NCBI GenBank assembly: GCA_018434945.1 | Contig: JAHDOI010000016.1 | Span: forward strand, 1-64,000 | Length of the DNA: 64,000 bases | Origin: Selenomonadales bacterium | GTDB lineage: Bacteria > Bacillota > Negativicutes > Sporomusales > UBA7701 | Direction: 5' to 3' | Shown: in pieces, positions 18,223 to 26,158 of the stretch | Position numbering within the stretch: position 1 is the stretch's first letter | Layout of the letters: each line of letters opens with the position of its first letter | Position numbers and translations under genes: made by a program | Notes under the pieces: generated by a model | Told to the model about the DNA's origin: nothing | Seen by the model: the letters and a program-made list of their open reading frames with translations, nothing else | Database searches by the model: none

Positions 18223-18528
18223 TCAGCGGAAGAGGTCGTCGCCGCTTTTGAAGCCGAGACCGGGGTGGTTGTCGAAGCGGACGACGCCTACGGCGGCTTT
18301 GCCGTCGACGGCCTGTTTGACGAGGGCGGCGCCTTCGAGGCCGAAGCCGCCGCACAGTTCGAGGGCGGCGAAGCCTTCGGCGACGAGCTGGCGGGCTACA
18401 TCCGCCGCTGCGGCGTAGTTTTTGACGCCGATGGCGGTGAGTTTGACGGCGGGGGTGTCGACGACGGCGCGGTGGACGGCGGGGTCGGCGTCGGGGGCGA
18501 CGAAGATGAAGGCTGCTTTGAGGCTCAT
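18223..18528 (-). CDS. DUF6506 family protein
   Basis: 101 residues, compact alpha/beta protein starting MSLKAAFIFVAPDADP with an AAAGGAGG site. The pattern TPAVKLTAIGVKNY, then LVAEGFAALELCGGFG and KAAVGVVRFDNHPGLG is what I associate with DUF6506. No enzymatic role is known to me. As last gene of the acetoin-type operon, separated from acoX by the structured element at 18569-18772, it may be a small accessory or ligand-binding protein. Confidence 0.7.
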   Translation of the reverse strand: MSLKAAFIFVAPDADPAVHRAVVDTPAVKLTAIGVKNYAAAADVARQLVAEGFAALELCGGFGLEGAALVKQAVDGKAAVGVVRFDNHPGLGFKSGDDLFR

Positions 18529-18568
18529 GGAGTTCCTCCTTTGCGGTGTTATTTACGGGCAGCGGGAC

Positions 18569-18772
18569 GAGAGTTGCATTACAAGCGAGTATTGGCGCAG
18601 GACGGTTACGCGCCGTTGACGAAGCGGACCGTTAACGCAACCGTACGCCCGGCCATGGACGGCCGGGCGAGGCGACAACGGGCATGGACGCCCGTTTGGC
18701 GCCGGTACGGCTGAGTCGGCGTGAGTCTACGGCGCGTCCGTCCGTAGACATGCGAGCGGTGATGCAACTCTC
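18569..18772. repeat. Multi-hairpin structured element behind acoX
   Basis: A perfect 11-bp outer stem (GAGAGTTGCAT 18569-18579 with ATGCAACTCTC 18762-18772) encloses about 180 nt with several internal hairpins: CCCGGCC/GGCCGGG, AACGGGC/GCCCGTT, GTCTACGG/CCGTAGAC and CCGTAC/GTACGG. It contains no convincing reading frame and begins 9 bp behind the acoX stop. It differs in sequence from the repeat family at 22-60 kb but has the same kind of position. Confidence 0.6.
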
Positions 18773-18781
18773 GGGACAAGG

Positions 18782-19813
18782 TTAGGTTTGCGCCGGGGAG
18801 CCGGCGGGGAGGCGGAAGACGCCTGCGGCGGCGGCGGCGGTGAGGGCGGCGCGGGCGTCGACGACGAGGGGGCCGTCGAAGGTGAGGCGGATAGAGGCGG
18901 TTTCGCCGGCCCTCACTTCGATTTCGCGTTCGCCGTCGAGGGCTATGACGCAGGGGGTGCTGGCGACGGGGACGTGTTCGCCGATGGCGAGGGCGCGGTA
19001 GCCGCGGTAGCTGACGGGGACCACGACGCCGGGGGCGATGGGGGCGAGGACGGCGGCGGCAGCGTCGCCGAGCTCGATGGCGAGACCGCGGTCGTCGTGG
19101 GGGCCGATGGGGGCCAGCTGGCCGCCGATGGCGGATATGCCGATGGCGTGGGGTTCGCAGCGGGTGAGGACGATCTGGCGGATGGGTTCGATGTCCCAGA
19201 TGGCGCGCGAGCCGATGAAGGCGCCGTCCAGGACGACGGCGTCGACGAGGGCGATGTCGGCGGGGGCACCGTCTTTGACGACAAGCAGTTTCTTGGTGCG
19301 GCGGACGACCGGTTCGCCGCCGGCGAGGCCGCGGGCGACGACGCCGGCGGCGAGGCCGGCGGTCGTGCCTTCCAGCATGGCGGGGAAGACGTTGTTTGTG
19401 CCGGTGGATACGGGCAGGAGGGGAATGTCGCCGCAGCCTTTGGCGACCATGCGGTTTGTGCCGTCGCCGCCGAGGGTGACGATGCAGCCGGCGCCGCTGG
19501 CGCGCATGGCGGCGCCGGCTGCGGCGGAGTCCTGCTGGGTGCAGGTGAGGGGGATGTCGGCGGGGACGGTGTCGAACAGCGGGCGGTCCCGGCTGCTGAG
19601 GCCTTCGAGGGCGCGGGGGACTATGCCGTAGTAGTCGGGCATGTAGATTACTTTATCAACGCCGGCGGCGGCGAGGCCGAGGATTATTCTTCTGACGATG
19701 TTGACTTTTTCGAGGTTGTCGAAGACGGTGCCGTAGGCGACGAGCCGCCTGATGTCTTTGCCCGAGGCCGGGTTGGCGACGATTCCTACCGTGGTCACGC
19801 TATTCCTCCTCAT
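18782..19813 (-). CDS. acoX: AcoX-like ATP-NAD kinase family protein
   Basis: 343 residues. The N-terminus (TVGIVANPASGKDIRRLV) and LGGDGTNRMVAKG are the ATP-NAD/diacylglycerol kinase fold signature (GGDGT). The next segment PLLPVSTGTNNVFP carries the NE/D-like loop in altered form. AcoX is a long-known member of acetoin operons with unproven function. Here it follows the E1 beta gene by 50 bp, as in Clostridium and Bacillus-type aco clusters, which supports the name. It could phosphorylate NAD or a related small molecule. Confidence 0.85.
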   Translation of the reverse strand: MRRNSVTTVGIVANPASGKDIRRLVAYGTVFDNLEKVNIVRRIILGLAAAGVDKVIYMPDYYGIVPRALEGLSSRDRPLFDTVPADIPLTCTQQDSAAAGAAMRASGAGCIVTLGGDGTNRMVAKGCGDIPLLPVSTGTNNVFPAMLEGTTAGLAAGVVARGLAGGEPVVRRTKKLLVVKDGAPADIALVDAVVLDGAFIGSRAIWDIEPIRQIVLTRCEPHAIGISAIGGQLAPIGPHDDRGLAIELGDAAAAVLAPIAPGVVVPVSYRGYRALAIGEHVPVASTPCVIALDGEREIEVRAGETASIRLTFDGPLVVDARAALTAAAAAGVFRLPAGSPAQT

Positions 19814-19863
19814 GGGGTGCCGGGTCGGCCCGGCCGTCGTGGGCCGCCGCCGCGCGGGCGGCC

Positions 19864-20841
19864 TTAGAAGAGTTCTTTGACGGCCTGGATGATTTTTCCT
19901 TCATCTGGCAGGAAGGCTTTTTCCAGTACCGGGCTGAAGGGGACGGGGGTGTCGGGGGCGGTGACGCGCTTTATCGGGGCGTCGAGGAGGTCGAAGCCTT
20001 CCTCGGCCGCGACGGCGGCGATTTCGCCGCCGAAGCCGCTCGTCCTGACGGCTTCGTGGACGATGACGAGTTTGTGGGTTTTGGCGAGCGAGGCGAGGAT
20101 GGCGTCTTTGTCGAGGGGGACGAGGGTGCGCGGGTCGATGACTTCGGCGCTTATGCCGTCTTTGGCGAGGGCTTCGGCGGCGGCGAGGGCGCGGTGGACC
20201 ATCCACGACCAGGCGACGATGGTGACGTCGGTGCCGGGACGTTTGATGTCGGCTTTGCCGAGCGGGACGAGGTATTCGCCTTCGGGGACGTCGCCGCCGA
20301 GGCCGAGGAGTTGTTTGTGCTCGATGTAGATGACGGGGTTGTCGTCGCGGATGGCGGCGGCCATGAGGCCTTTGGCGTCGGCGGGGGTGGCGGGCATGAC
20401 GGTTTTGAGGCCGGGGATGTGGGTGAACCAGGCTTCCATGCACTGGGAGTGCTGGGCGGCCGCGGCGACGCCGCCGCCGCAGATTGTTTTGAGGACGAGG
20501 GGCACTTTGGCTTTGCCGCCGAACATGTAGCGCATTTTGACGGCCTGGTTGAAGAGTTCGTCCATGCAGACGCCGGTGAAGTCGACGAACATTATTTCGG
20601 CGACCGGCCTGAGGCCGACGGCGGCCGCGCCGACGGCGGAGCCGATGATGGCGGTTTCGGTGATGGGGGTGTCGAGCACCCGGCCGGGGAATTCGTCGAC
20701 GAGGCCGGCGGTGACGCCGAAACAGCCGCCGAATTTACCGACATCCTCGCCGCAGAGATAGACGGCGCTGTCGCGTTTCATTTCCTGCCTGATGCCGTCC
20801 CTGATGGCTTCGGCGTAGGTCATCTTTTTCATTTTCGTCAC
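19864..20841 (-). CDS. acoB: Acetoin/pyruvate dehydrogenase E1 component, beta subunit (set 1)
   Basis: 325 residues. Transketolase pyrimidine-binding domain begins MTYAEAIRDGIRQEM, with GEDVGKFGGCFGVT and DTPITETAIIGSAVGAA; the C-terminal domain has DPRTLVPLDKDAI and HEAVRTSGFGGEIAA. It forms the alpha2beta2 E1 with the gene upstream (13-bp gap) and cleaves acetoin or a 2-oxoacid using TPP. Presence of AcoX and an AcoR activator argues for acetoin, though E1 beta sequences alone do not separate the two. Probably acts with the E2/E3 encoded at 36.8-39.6 kb. Confidence 0.85.
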   Translation of the reverse strand: MTKMKKMTYAEAIRDGIRQEMKRDSAVYLCGEDVGKFGGCFGVTAGLVDEFPGRVLDTPITETAIIGSAVGAAAVGLRPVAEIMFVDFTGVCMDELFNQAVKMRYMFGGKAKVPLVLKTICGGGVAAAAQHSQCMEAWFTHIPGLKTVMPATPADAKGLMAAAIRDDNPVIYIEHKQLLGLGGDVPEGEYLVPLGKADIKRPGTDVTIVAWSWMVHRALAAAEALAKDGISAEVIDPRTLVPLDKDAILASLAKTHKLVIVHEAVRTSGFGGEIAAVAAEEGFDLLDAPIKRVTAPDTPVPFSPVLEKAFLPDEGKIIQAVKELF

Positions 20842-20853
20842 CCTTTCTCTTCG

Positions 20854-21819
20854 TTATTGACCGGCGTAGACGTCGGTGAGCACGTCGGCGGGAACGGGGT
20901 CGGGGCTGCTTTCCGCGAAGGCCACGGCGGCCGCGACCTGGGCTTTGACGGCGTCGGCGATGTTGGCGAGGTCGGCTTCGCCGGCGTGGCCGAGTTCGAT
21001 GATTTTCTGCGCCAGCCGGGGGATGGGGTCTTTCTGGAGCCAGGTTTTCTGTTCTTCGGGGTTTTTGTAGGTGGCGGGGTCGCCTTCGAAGTGGCCGCGC
21101 CACCGCCAGGTCTTGCATTCGATGAGGCTGGGGCCGTCGCCCTGCCTGGCCCGCTTGACGCCTTCGGCGGCGGCTTCGAAGACGGCTACGACGTCGTTGC
21201 CGTCGACGGTGACGCCGGGGACGCCGTAGGCGGCGGCGCGGTCGGAGATGTCGCAGATGTTCATGTGGTCGCGCTGGCAGTTGGAGATGCCGTACATGTT
21301 GTTTTCGCAGACGAAGACGACAGGCAGTTTCCAGATGGAGGCGAGGTTCATGGCTTCGTGGAATGTGCCGCGGTTGGAGGCGCCGTCGCCGAAGAAGCAG
21401 ACGGCGATGGCGCCGTTCTGCTGGTATTTGCAGGCGAAGGCGGCGCCGACGGCGATGGGCTGGCCGGCACCGACGATGCCGTTGGCGCCGAGGATGCCGA
21501 GGTCGACGTCGGCGATGTGCATGGAGCCGCCTTTGCCTTTGCAGTAGCCGGTGGCTTTGCCGTAGAGCTCGGCCATCATGAGGTCGACTTTGCCGCCTTT
21601 GGCGATGAGGTGGCCGTGGCCGCGGTGGGTGCTGGTGATGTAGTCTTTGGCGGTGAGGTTGGCGCAGACGCCGGTGGCGACCGCTTCTTCGCCGATGTAG
21701 AGGTGGACGAAGCCGGGCAGTTTGCCGGCGGCGAAGAGTTCGGCCGCTTTGTTCTCAAAGGTCCTGATGGTCACCATGGTCTGGTAGAACGCGAGCAGGT
21801 TTTCCTTTGCCAGTTGCAT
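20854..21819 (-). CDS. acoA: Acetoin/pyruvate dehydrogenase E1 component, alpha subunit (set 1)
   Basis: 321 residues from ATG 21819 with GAAGGAGGG upstream; the frame runs on to 22320 without family sequence. The TPP motif is GDGASNRGTFHEAMNLAS...N (GDG at about residue 160), and GYCKGKGGSMHIAD precedes it, as in AcoA/PdhA of this subfamily. It lacks the phosphorylation loops of mitochondrial enzymes. It lies behind the Lin0512 gene in the sigma-54-controlled operon. Confidence 0.88.
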   Translation of the reverse strand: MQLAKENLLAFYQTMVTIRTFENKAAELFAAGKLPGFVHLYIGEEAVATGVCANLTAKDYITSTHRGHGHLIAKGGKVDLMMAELYGKATGYCKGKGGSMHIADVDLGILGANGIVGAGQPIAVGAAFACKYQQNGAIAVCFFGDGASNRGTFHEAMNLASIWKLPVVFVCENNMYGISNCQRDHMNICDISDRAAAYGVPGVTVDGNDVVAVFEAAAEGVKRARQGDGPSLIECKTWRWRGHFEGDPATYKNPEEQKTWLQKDPIPRLAQKIIELGHAGEADLANIADAVKAQVAAAVAFAESSPDPVPADVLTDVYAGQ

Positions 21820-21859
21820 TTTTTTCCCTCCTTCGTTTGTTGGAAAAATCGGGTTCCGC

Positions 21860-22225
21860 TCAGGAGTCGACGTCGATGTAGACGGTGAGGGCGGCGACGG
21901 CGACGACGATTGTGTCGCCGGGCCCCAGGGCAGGCAGGTCGAGGCCGCGGACGGCCAGCCCGCCGGGGACAATTTCGAGGGTTTTTGTGCCGAAGGGCAC
22001 GGCTGCGAGGACTTCGCCGCCACTGATCCGCTCCGGCTGGGTAGAGCCGATTTTGACTTCGATGTGCATTTTGTCGGGGCTGTCGAGGCGGAAGATGTCG
22101 ATGAGGCCGCAGAGGCAGCTGCGGGAGACGGCGTCTTTGACGGCCCGCTGGGCGGCTTTGGTGACGTCGCCGCCGTGGAGGTCGGCGCCGGTGCCGATTT
22201 CCACGATGTAGCGCTTGAGTGGCAT
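21860..22225 (-). CDS. Lin0512 family protein
   Basis: 121 residues from ATG 22225 (GAGGGGGTGA upstream). Sequence pattern KRYIVEIGTGADLHGGDVTKAA, shortened here to IVEIGTGADLHGGDVTKAA, then IEVKIG and GPGDTIVVAVAALTVYID fits the Lin0512 family of small proteins with unknown function. It resembles a chorismate-mutase-like or MoaC-like small alpha/beta fold by eye only. It is the first gene of the set-1 operon, 51 bp behind the sigma-54 promoter, so it is presumably useful for the same pathway. Confidence 0.75.
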   Translation of the reverse strand: MPLKRYIVEIGTGADLHGGDVTKAAQRAVKDAVSRSCLCGLIDIFRLDSPDKMHIEVKIGSTQPERISGGEVLAAVPFGTKTLEIVPGGLAVRGLDLPALGPGDTIVVAVAALTVYIDVDS

Positions 22226-22275
22226 TTGTTCACCCCCTCGTCTTTTTTTGCCGACAGGTTGGCATGTAAATATAT

Positions 22276-22291
22276 TGCAAAGGTTGTGCCA
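22276..22291 (-). promoter_or_regulatory. Sigma-54 promoter of the set-1 aco operon
   Basis: On the minus strand the sequence is TGGCAC-AACCT-TTGCA, identical to the -24/-12 consensus with correct spacing. It lies about 50 bp before the Lin0512 start codon and below the AcoR-type gene at 22542-24533. Confidence 0.9.
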
Positions 22292-22314
22292 AGGCGCCAC
22301 CGGGAAATGAAAAG

Positions 22315-22334
22315 AACCACCCGTGAGGGTGGTT
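22315..22334 (-). terminator. Terminator-like hairpin behind acoR (set 1)
   Basis: Perfect 8-bp arms AACCACCC/GGGTGGTT around GTGA, followed on the minus strand by CTTTTCATTTC. It insulates the sigma-54 promoter from acoR read-through. Confidence 0.65.
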
Positions 22335-22353
22335 AGTTCGTCCTATTTGCGCC

Positions 22354-22477
22354 GCGGCCGTTCAGAAAGGCCCAGATGCAAGGCGCACCGGAGGCTGACA
22401 CCGGAAGCGTACACGAACGTACGCTGAGGATGGCAGCCGAGGAGCAACGCCGCAGATGGGCCTTTATCAACGGCCGC
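22354..22477 (+). repeat. Structured intergenic repeat, copy 1
   Basis: Outer stem GCGGCCGTT/AACGGCCGC, inner motif CCAGATGC.../GCAGATGG and GGCTG/CAGCC apical stem with GCGTAC/GTACGC. 124 bp, 64 bp behind the acoR stop. Same inner sequence type as copy 3. Confidence 0.85.
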
Positions 22478-22482
22478 CTTTG

Positions 22483-22539
22483 ACTGTAGCGGGGGTGTAG
22501 CGTATATGTTCTACCATTTAACATTTCCCCCGCTACAGT
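22483..22539. other. Inverted repeat immediately behind acoR
   Basis: Perfect 13-bp arms ACTGTAGCGGGGG (22483-22495) and CCCCCGCTACAGT (22527-22539) with a 31-nt AT-rich loop containing ATGTT-N9-AACAT. It starts 2 bp after the acoR stop. It may be a terminator stem; being about 190-265 bp upstream of the sigma-54 promoter it could also hold an activator site. Confidence 0.55.
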
Positions 22540-22541
22540 GT

Positions 22542-24533
22542 TTAGCTGTCAAGACCAAGGTGGCGCAGGCGGCGGTATATGGTGCTGCGGGCGACGCCGA
22601 GGCGTTTGGCGAGCTGGCTGATGTTGCCGCCGCATTCGCCGAGGAGGGCGGCGAGCTGCTGCCGGTCGCGCTGCGCGAGCTGCCGGCGGGTCTGGTCGCG
22701 TAAAGTGACGATACGGACGACTTCGGGAAAGGCGAGGCCGCCGCCGTGGATTTCCGGGGGGAGGTGCCAGAGGTGGACGGTGTCGCCTTCGGCGAGGCTT
22801 ACGGCCCGTTCTGCGGCGTTGTGGAGTTCGCGGACGTTGCCCGGCCAGCGGTAGCGGCGGAGGGCGTCGTAGACGGCCGGTGCGGCGGCAAAGGCCCGGC
22901 CGCGCTCGCGGCCCAGGCGGGCGAGGAAGTCGTCGAAGAGGAGGAGGATGTCGTCGCCGCGCTCTCTGAGGGGCGGGATGGTGATGGCGATGACGTTGAG
23001 ACGGTAGTAGAGGTCCTGACGGAATGTGCCTTTGACGACTTCGTGGGCGAGGTTTTTGTTGGTGGCGCAGATGACGCGGACGTCGGCGGGGATGACTCTG
23101 CTACCGCCGATGCGGACGAGTTTCTTTTCCTGCAGCACTCTGAGGAGGGCGGCCTGCTGTTCGAGGGGCATGTCGCCGATTTCGTCGAGGAAGATGGTGC
23201 CGCCGCCGGCGAGCTCGAATTTGCCCGGTCGCCCGCCGCGCGAGGCGCCGGTGAACGCGCCTTCTTCATAGCCGAACAGTTCGCTGCCGATGAGTTCGCG
23301 GGGGATGGCGCCGCAGTTGACGACGATGAAGGGGCCGGCGCAGCGGGGGCCGTGGTGGTGGATGGCCTGGGCGAAGAGTTCTTTGCCTGTGCCGCTTTCG
23401 CCCTGAAGGAGGATGTTGGCGGCGCCGGCGGCGGCGAGGCGCGCGATGCGCACGGCTTCAAGGATCGCGGGGCTGGCGCCGGTGATGTCGCTGAACCGGA
23501 AGGTGGTGAAGTAGCCGCTGAAGCGGTTGACGAGGGAGCGGACCTGTTTGATGGGCCGCACGACGATGACGCCGCCGCTTATTTCGCCCTGGCCGTCGGT
23601 GACGGGGTCGCCGGAGACGAGGCAGTGGCTGGCGCCGTTTCTGCCGGGGAGCATGAGTTCGATGTCGGCGTAGGGTTGTTTTTCGGTTAGCATGCGGCGG
23701 GTGAGGGGGGCAGAGCCGCCAAGGAGTTTTTCGATGGGCCGGCCGACGATTTCTTCGCTGGGCCGGTCGGTCAGCCGGCCGACGACGGCGTTGATTTCGT
23801 CGACGACGCCGTGGCGGTCGATGAGGATGACGCCTTCGGACATGGTGTTGAAGATGCTGGTGAGCCGCCGGTTGGCTGTGGCGAGTTCGCGGTTTTTCTC
23901 GCGGATGGCGAGCTGCATGGCGATGGCTTCGGCGGCGGCGACGACCATGGCGAGGGTGTGGGCGTTGCAGGCGCGGGCGGGGCCGGAGACGTCGAGGACG
24001 GCGATGATTTTGCCGTCCCTGCCGGTGATGGGCGCGGCGGAACATGTCCAGGTGTGGTGGCTGAGGCAGAAGTGTTCGGAGCCGGAGACCTGGATGGGCG
24101 CGCCGGTGGCGAGGGCGGTGCCGATGGCGTTTGTGCCGACGCTGACGTCCTGCCAGTCGGCGCCGGGGAGGAAGTTGATGGCGCGAGCACTGGCGAGCGG
24201 CTCGCTGTCGCCGAAGCTTTCGAGGATGTAGCCGGCGGCGTCGGTGAGGACGATGATGAAGCCAGAGGCGCGGAAGAACTGGTAGAGGTTCTGCATGAAG
24301 GGTTTGGCGAGGCTTACGATTGTGCGGTTTTTGTCGACGAGCCGCCTGAGGTCGGCGTGTTCGAGGACGATGCGCCCTTTGCCGTCGGCGGGGTCGACGC
24401 CGGTGAGGGCGCATTTGCGCCATGAGGCGGCGATCGGCGGGGGGATGGCGCCGGCGGCGATTTCTCCCGAGTTTACGAAGGTTTTCCAGGCCGATGCCCT
24501 GTCAGGCTTGGACGTGCTCCTGATGACTTCCAT
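22542..24533 (-). CDS. acoR: Sigma-54-dependent activator, AcoR type (set 1)
   Basis: 663 residues. An N-terminal region (about 60-200) resembles the GAF-like AcoR sensor (SWRKCALTGVDP, TWTCSAAPI) and is followed by PAS (about 215-330). The AAA+ domain has [15 protein letters not shown], the sigma-54-contacting loop GAFTGAS and [12 protein letters not shown]. The Fis-type HTH is SQLAKRLGVARSTIYRRL. All ATPase motifs are intact. It is placed directly upstream of the sigma-54 promoter of the acoX-containing operon, so it is very likely its activator, with acetoin the probable signal. Confidence 0.92.
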   Translation of the reverse strand: MEVIRSTSKPDRASAWKTFVNSGEIAAGAIPPPIAASWRKCALTGVDPADGKGRIVLEHADLRRLVDKNRTIVSLAKPFMQNLYQFFRASGFIIVLTDAAGYILESFGDSEPLASARAINFLPGADWQDVSVGTNAIGTALATGAPIQVSGSEHFCLSHHTWTCSAAPITGRDGKIIAVLDVSGPARACNAHTLAMVVAAAEAIAMQLAIREKNRELATANRRLTSIFNTMSEGVILIDRHGVVDEINAVVGRLTDRPSEEIVGRPIEKLLGGSAPLTRRMLTEKQPYADIELMLPGRNGASHCLVSGDPVTDGQGEISGGVIVVRPIKQVRSLVNRFSGYFTTFRFSDITGASPAILEAVRIARLAAAGAANILLQGESGTGKELFAQAIHHHGPRCAGPFIVVNCGAIPRELIGSELFGYEEGAFTGASRGGRPGKFELAGGGTIFLDEIGDMPLEQQAALLRVLQEKKLVRIGGSRVIPADVRVICATNKNLAHEVVKGTFRQDLYYRLNVIAITIPPLRERGDDILLLFDDFLARLGRERGRAFAAAPAVYDALRRYRWPGNVRELHNAAERAVSLAEGDTVHLWHLPPEIHGGGLAFPEVVRIVTLRDQTRRQLAQRDRQQLAALLGECGGNISQLAKRLGVARSTIYRRLRHLGLDS

Positions 24534-24564
24534 GGCTGGTTTCCCTCCTCGCGGAGATTATATT

Positions 24565-24620
24565 AGCCTGTCTGCTGATCCCGACAGGCTGCCTTGAGCC
24601 GGATGCTGCCGCGTCCGGCT
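24565..24620 (-). other. Pair of short hairpins between eamA and acoR
   Basis: AGCCTGTC/GACAGGCT (24565-24572, 24583-24590) and AGCCGGA/TCCGGCT (24597-24603, 24614-24620). Neither has a clear U-tract. A minus-strand TATAAT at 24562-24557 just below could be the acoR -10 box, with a poor -35. Confidence 0.4.
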
Positions 24621-24665
24621 TGTCTGCTAATTTATATGCGGGACAGGGGTATTTGTTGACTGCGA

Positions 24666-25526
24666 TCAGCCGAGGGCGAGGGCGACGAGGCCGGCGACCA
24701 TGACGCCGGCGGCGGCGAGACGCGGCCCGGCGTCGCCTTCCCGGAGGATGTGGGTGCCGGCGAGGGTGCCGATGAGGATGCTGATTTCGCGGGCGGGGGC
24801 GATGTAGCTTACGGGGCTGAAGACCATGGCGGTGAGGACGAGGATGTAGGCTAACGGTGAGAGGACGGCGACGGCGGCGATGGAGAGTTTGTTCTGCCGC
24901 CACTGCCGGCGGACGCCCTCGCGGTCGCGGAGGGCGGCGGGGGTGAGGAAGAGGACGCGGCCGAGGTTTGCGGCCCAGTCGTAGAGGAGGGGCGGAATGA
25001 GGAAGGTGCTGACGGCGATTTTGTCCCAGACGGTGTAGGCGGCGATGACGGTGCCGCATAGGATGGCGAAGATGACGGGCCGACGGTTGGCGGGGTCTTT
25101 GAGTTTGGCGGGGTTGCCGGTGAGGACAAGGATGCCGGCGCCGATGGCGAGGCCGCCGGCGATGGCGAGCCAGGAAGGGCGTTCGCCGAGGAGGAGGATG
25201 GCGGCGAGCATGGCGAGGAGCGGCCCGGTGCCGCGGGCAAGCGGATAGATGACGGACAGGTCGCCGTGCTGGTAGCCTTTGTCGAGGAGGATGAAGTAGA
25301 CGGCGTGGAGGACGGCTGTGCCGGCGATGAGGCCAAGCTCGGCCGGGCCGATGACGGGCCGGCAGGTGTGGTAGACCCAGGCGGCTACCGGGGCGTAGAT
25401 GACGGCGGACATGACGGCGAACAGCCAGATGAAGGGGGTGCCGCCGGATATTTTTTTGGCAAGGTAGTTCCAGGCGGCGTGGGCGAAGGCGGCCGCCAGG
25501 ACGAGGGCGAGGGCGAGTGCGGACAT
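24666..25526 (-). CDS. EamA/DMT family transporter
   Basis: 286 residues, ten predicted membrane helices in two EamA repeats. Typical features are AAFAHAAWNYLAKK at the N-terminus, SVIYPLARGTGPLLAMLAA in the first repeat and SYIAPAREISILIGTLAG in the second. DMT transporters move amino acids, sugars, nucleotides or polyamines; the substrate here is unknown. It is the last gene of the ABC/GlpP operon, 24 bp behind glpP. Confidence 0.85.
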   Translation of the reverse strand: MSALALALVLAAAFAHAAWNYLAKKISGGTPFIWLFAVMSAVIYAPVAAWVYHTCRPVIGPAELGLIAGTAVLHAVYFILLDKGYQHGDLSVIYPLARGTGPLLAMLAAILLLGERPSWLAIAGGLAIGAGILVLTGNPAKLKDPANRRPVIFAILCGTVIAAYTVWDKIAVSTFLIPPLLYDWAANLGRVLFLTPAALRDREGVRRQWRQNKLSIAAVAVLSPLAYILVLTAMVFSPVSYIAPAREISILIGTLAGTHILREGDAGPRLAAAGVMVAGLVALALG

Positions 25527-25550
25527 GGTGTCCTCCGCTTTTCGACGGGT

Positions 25551-26114
25551 TTATTTCCAGAGGTCGCGGTGGGAGGTGCTGACGGCGGCGGCGCCGCCGG
25601 CGAGGGCGCTCTGGACGTCGGCGCGGGTGGCGACGAGGCCGCCGGCCCAAAGGGGCAGGCCGGTCTGGTGGGTGATTTCGCGGAAGACCCACGCGGGCAC
25701 GGAGGCGGGCAGTACTTCGACGGCGTCCGGTTTGGCCTGGTTGACGATTTTTATGCCGGTGCGCAGGGCTTCGGTGTCCATGATAAAAAGGCGCTGGACG
25801 ACTATCATGCCTTCGTCCCGCGCCGTTTTGACGAGCTGCTGCTTGGTGGTGATGAGGGCTGTGACGCCAAGCCGGGCGAGGCATTTGACGCCGGCGCGGT
25901 CTTTGCCGACGCCGTCCAAAAGGTCGAGGTGGACGATGAGGCGCTTGCCGTGCCGCTTTGCTTCGGCGAGCAGGCCGGGGAGGGTGTTGATGTCGCCGAA
26001 GAGGAGGATGACGGCGGGGGCGACTGTGTTGGCGAGAGCGTGGGTGAGGTCGGCGGTGGTGCGGGCGGCGGGGATAACGGGCCCGGCACAGAGCGCTGAG
26101 ATTAGTCCGGACAT
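25551..26114 (-). CDS. glpP: Glycerol-3-phosphate responsive antiterminator, GlpP family
   Basis: 187 residues, TIM-barrel-like GlpP fold. Family patterns include ILLFGDINTLPGLLAEAKRHGK, shortened to FGDINTLPGLLAEA, HLDLLDGVGKD, GVTALITTKQQLVK, LFIMDTEAL and AGGLVATRADVQSAL. GlpP of Bacillus binds leader mRNA in the presence of glycerol-3-phosphate and prevents termination. Here it is downstream of an ABC transporter rather than glpFK. It may regulate this operon or sense a related phosphate ester. Confidence 0.85.
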   Translation of the reverse strand: MSGLISALCAGPVIPAARTTADLTHALANTVAPAVILLFGDINTLPGLLAEAKRHGKRLIVHLDLLDGVGKDRAGVKCLARLGVTALITTKQQLVKTARDEGMIVVQRLFIMDTEALRTGIKIVNQAKPDAVEVLPASVPAWVFREITHQTGLPLWAGGLVATRADVQSALAGGAAAVSTSHRDLWK

Positions 26115-26158
26115 TCTGTCCTCCTGTCAGGGGCCTGCGTATATTCGCGGGCAAATGG

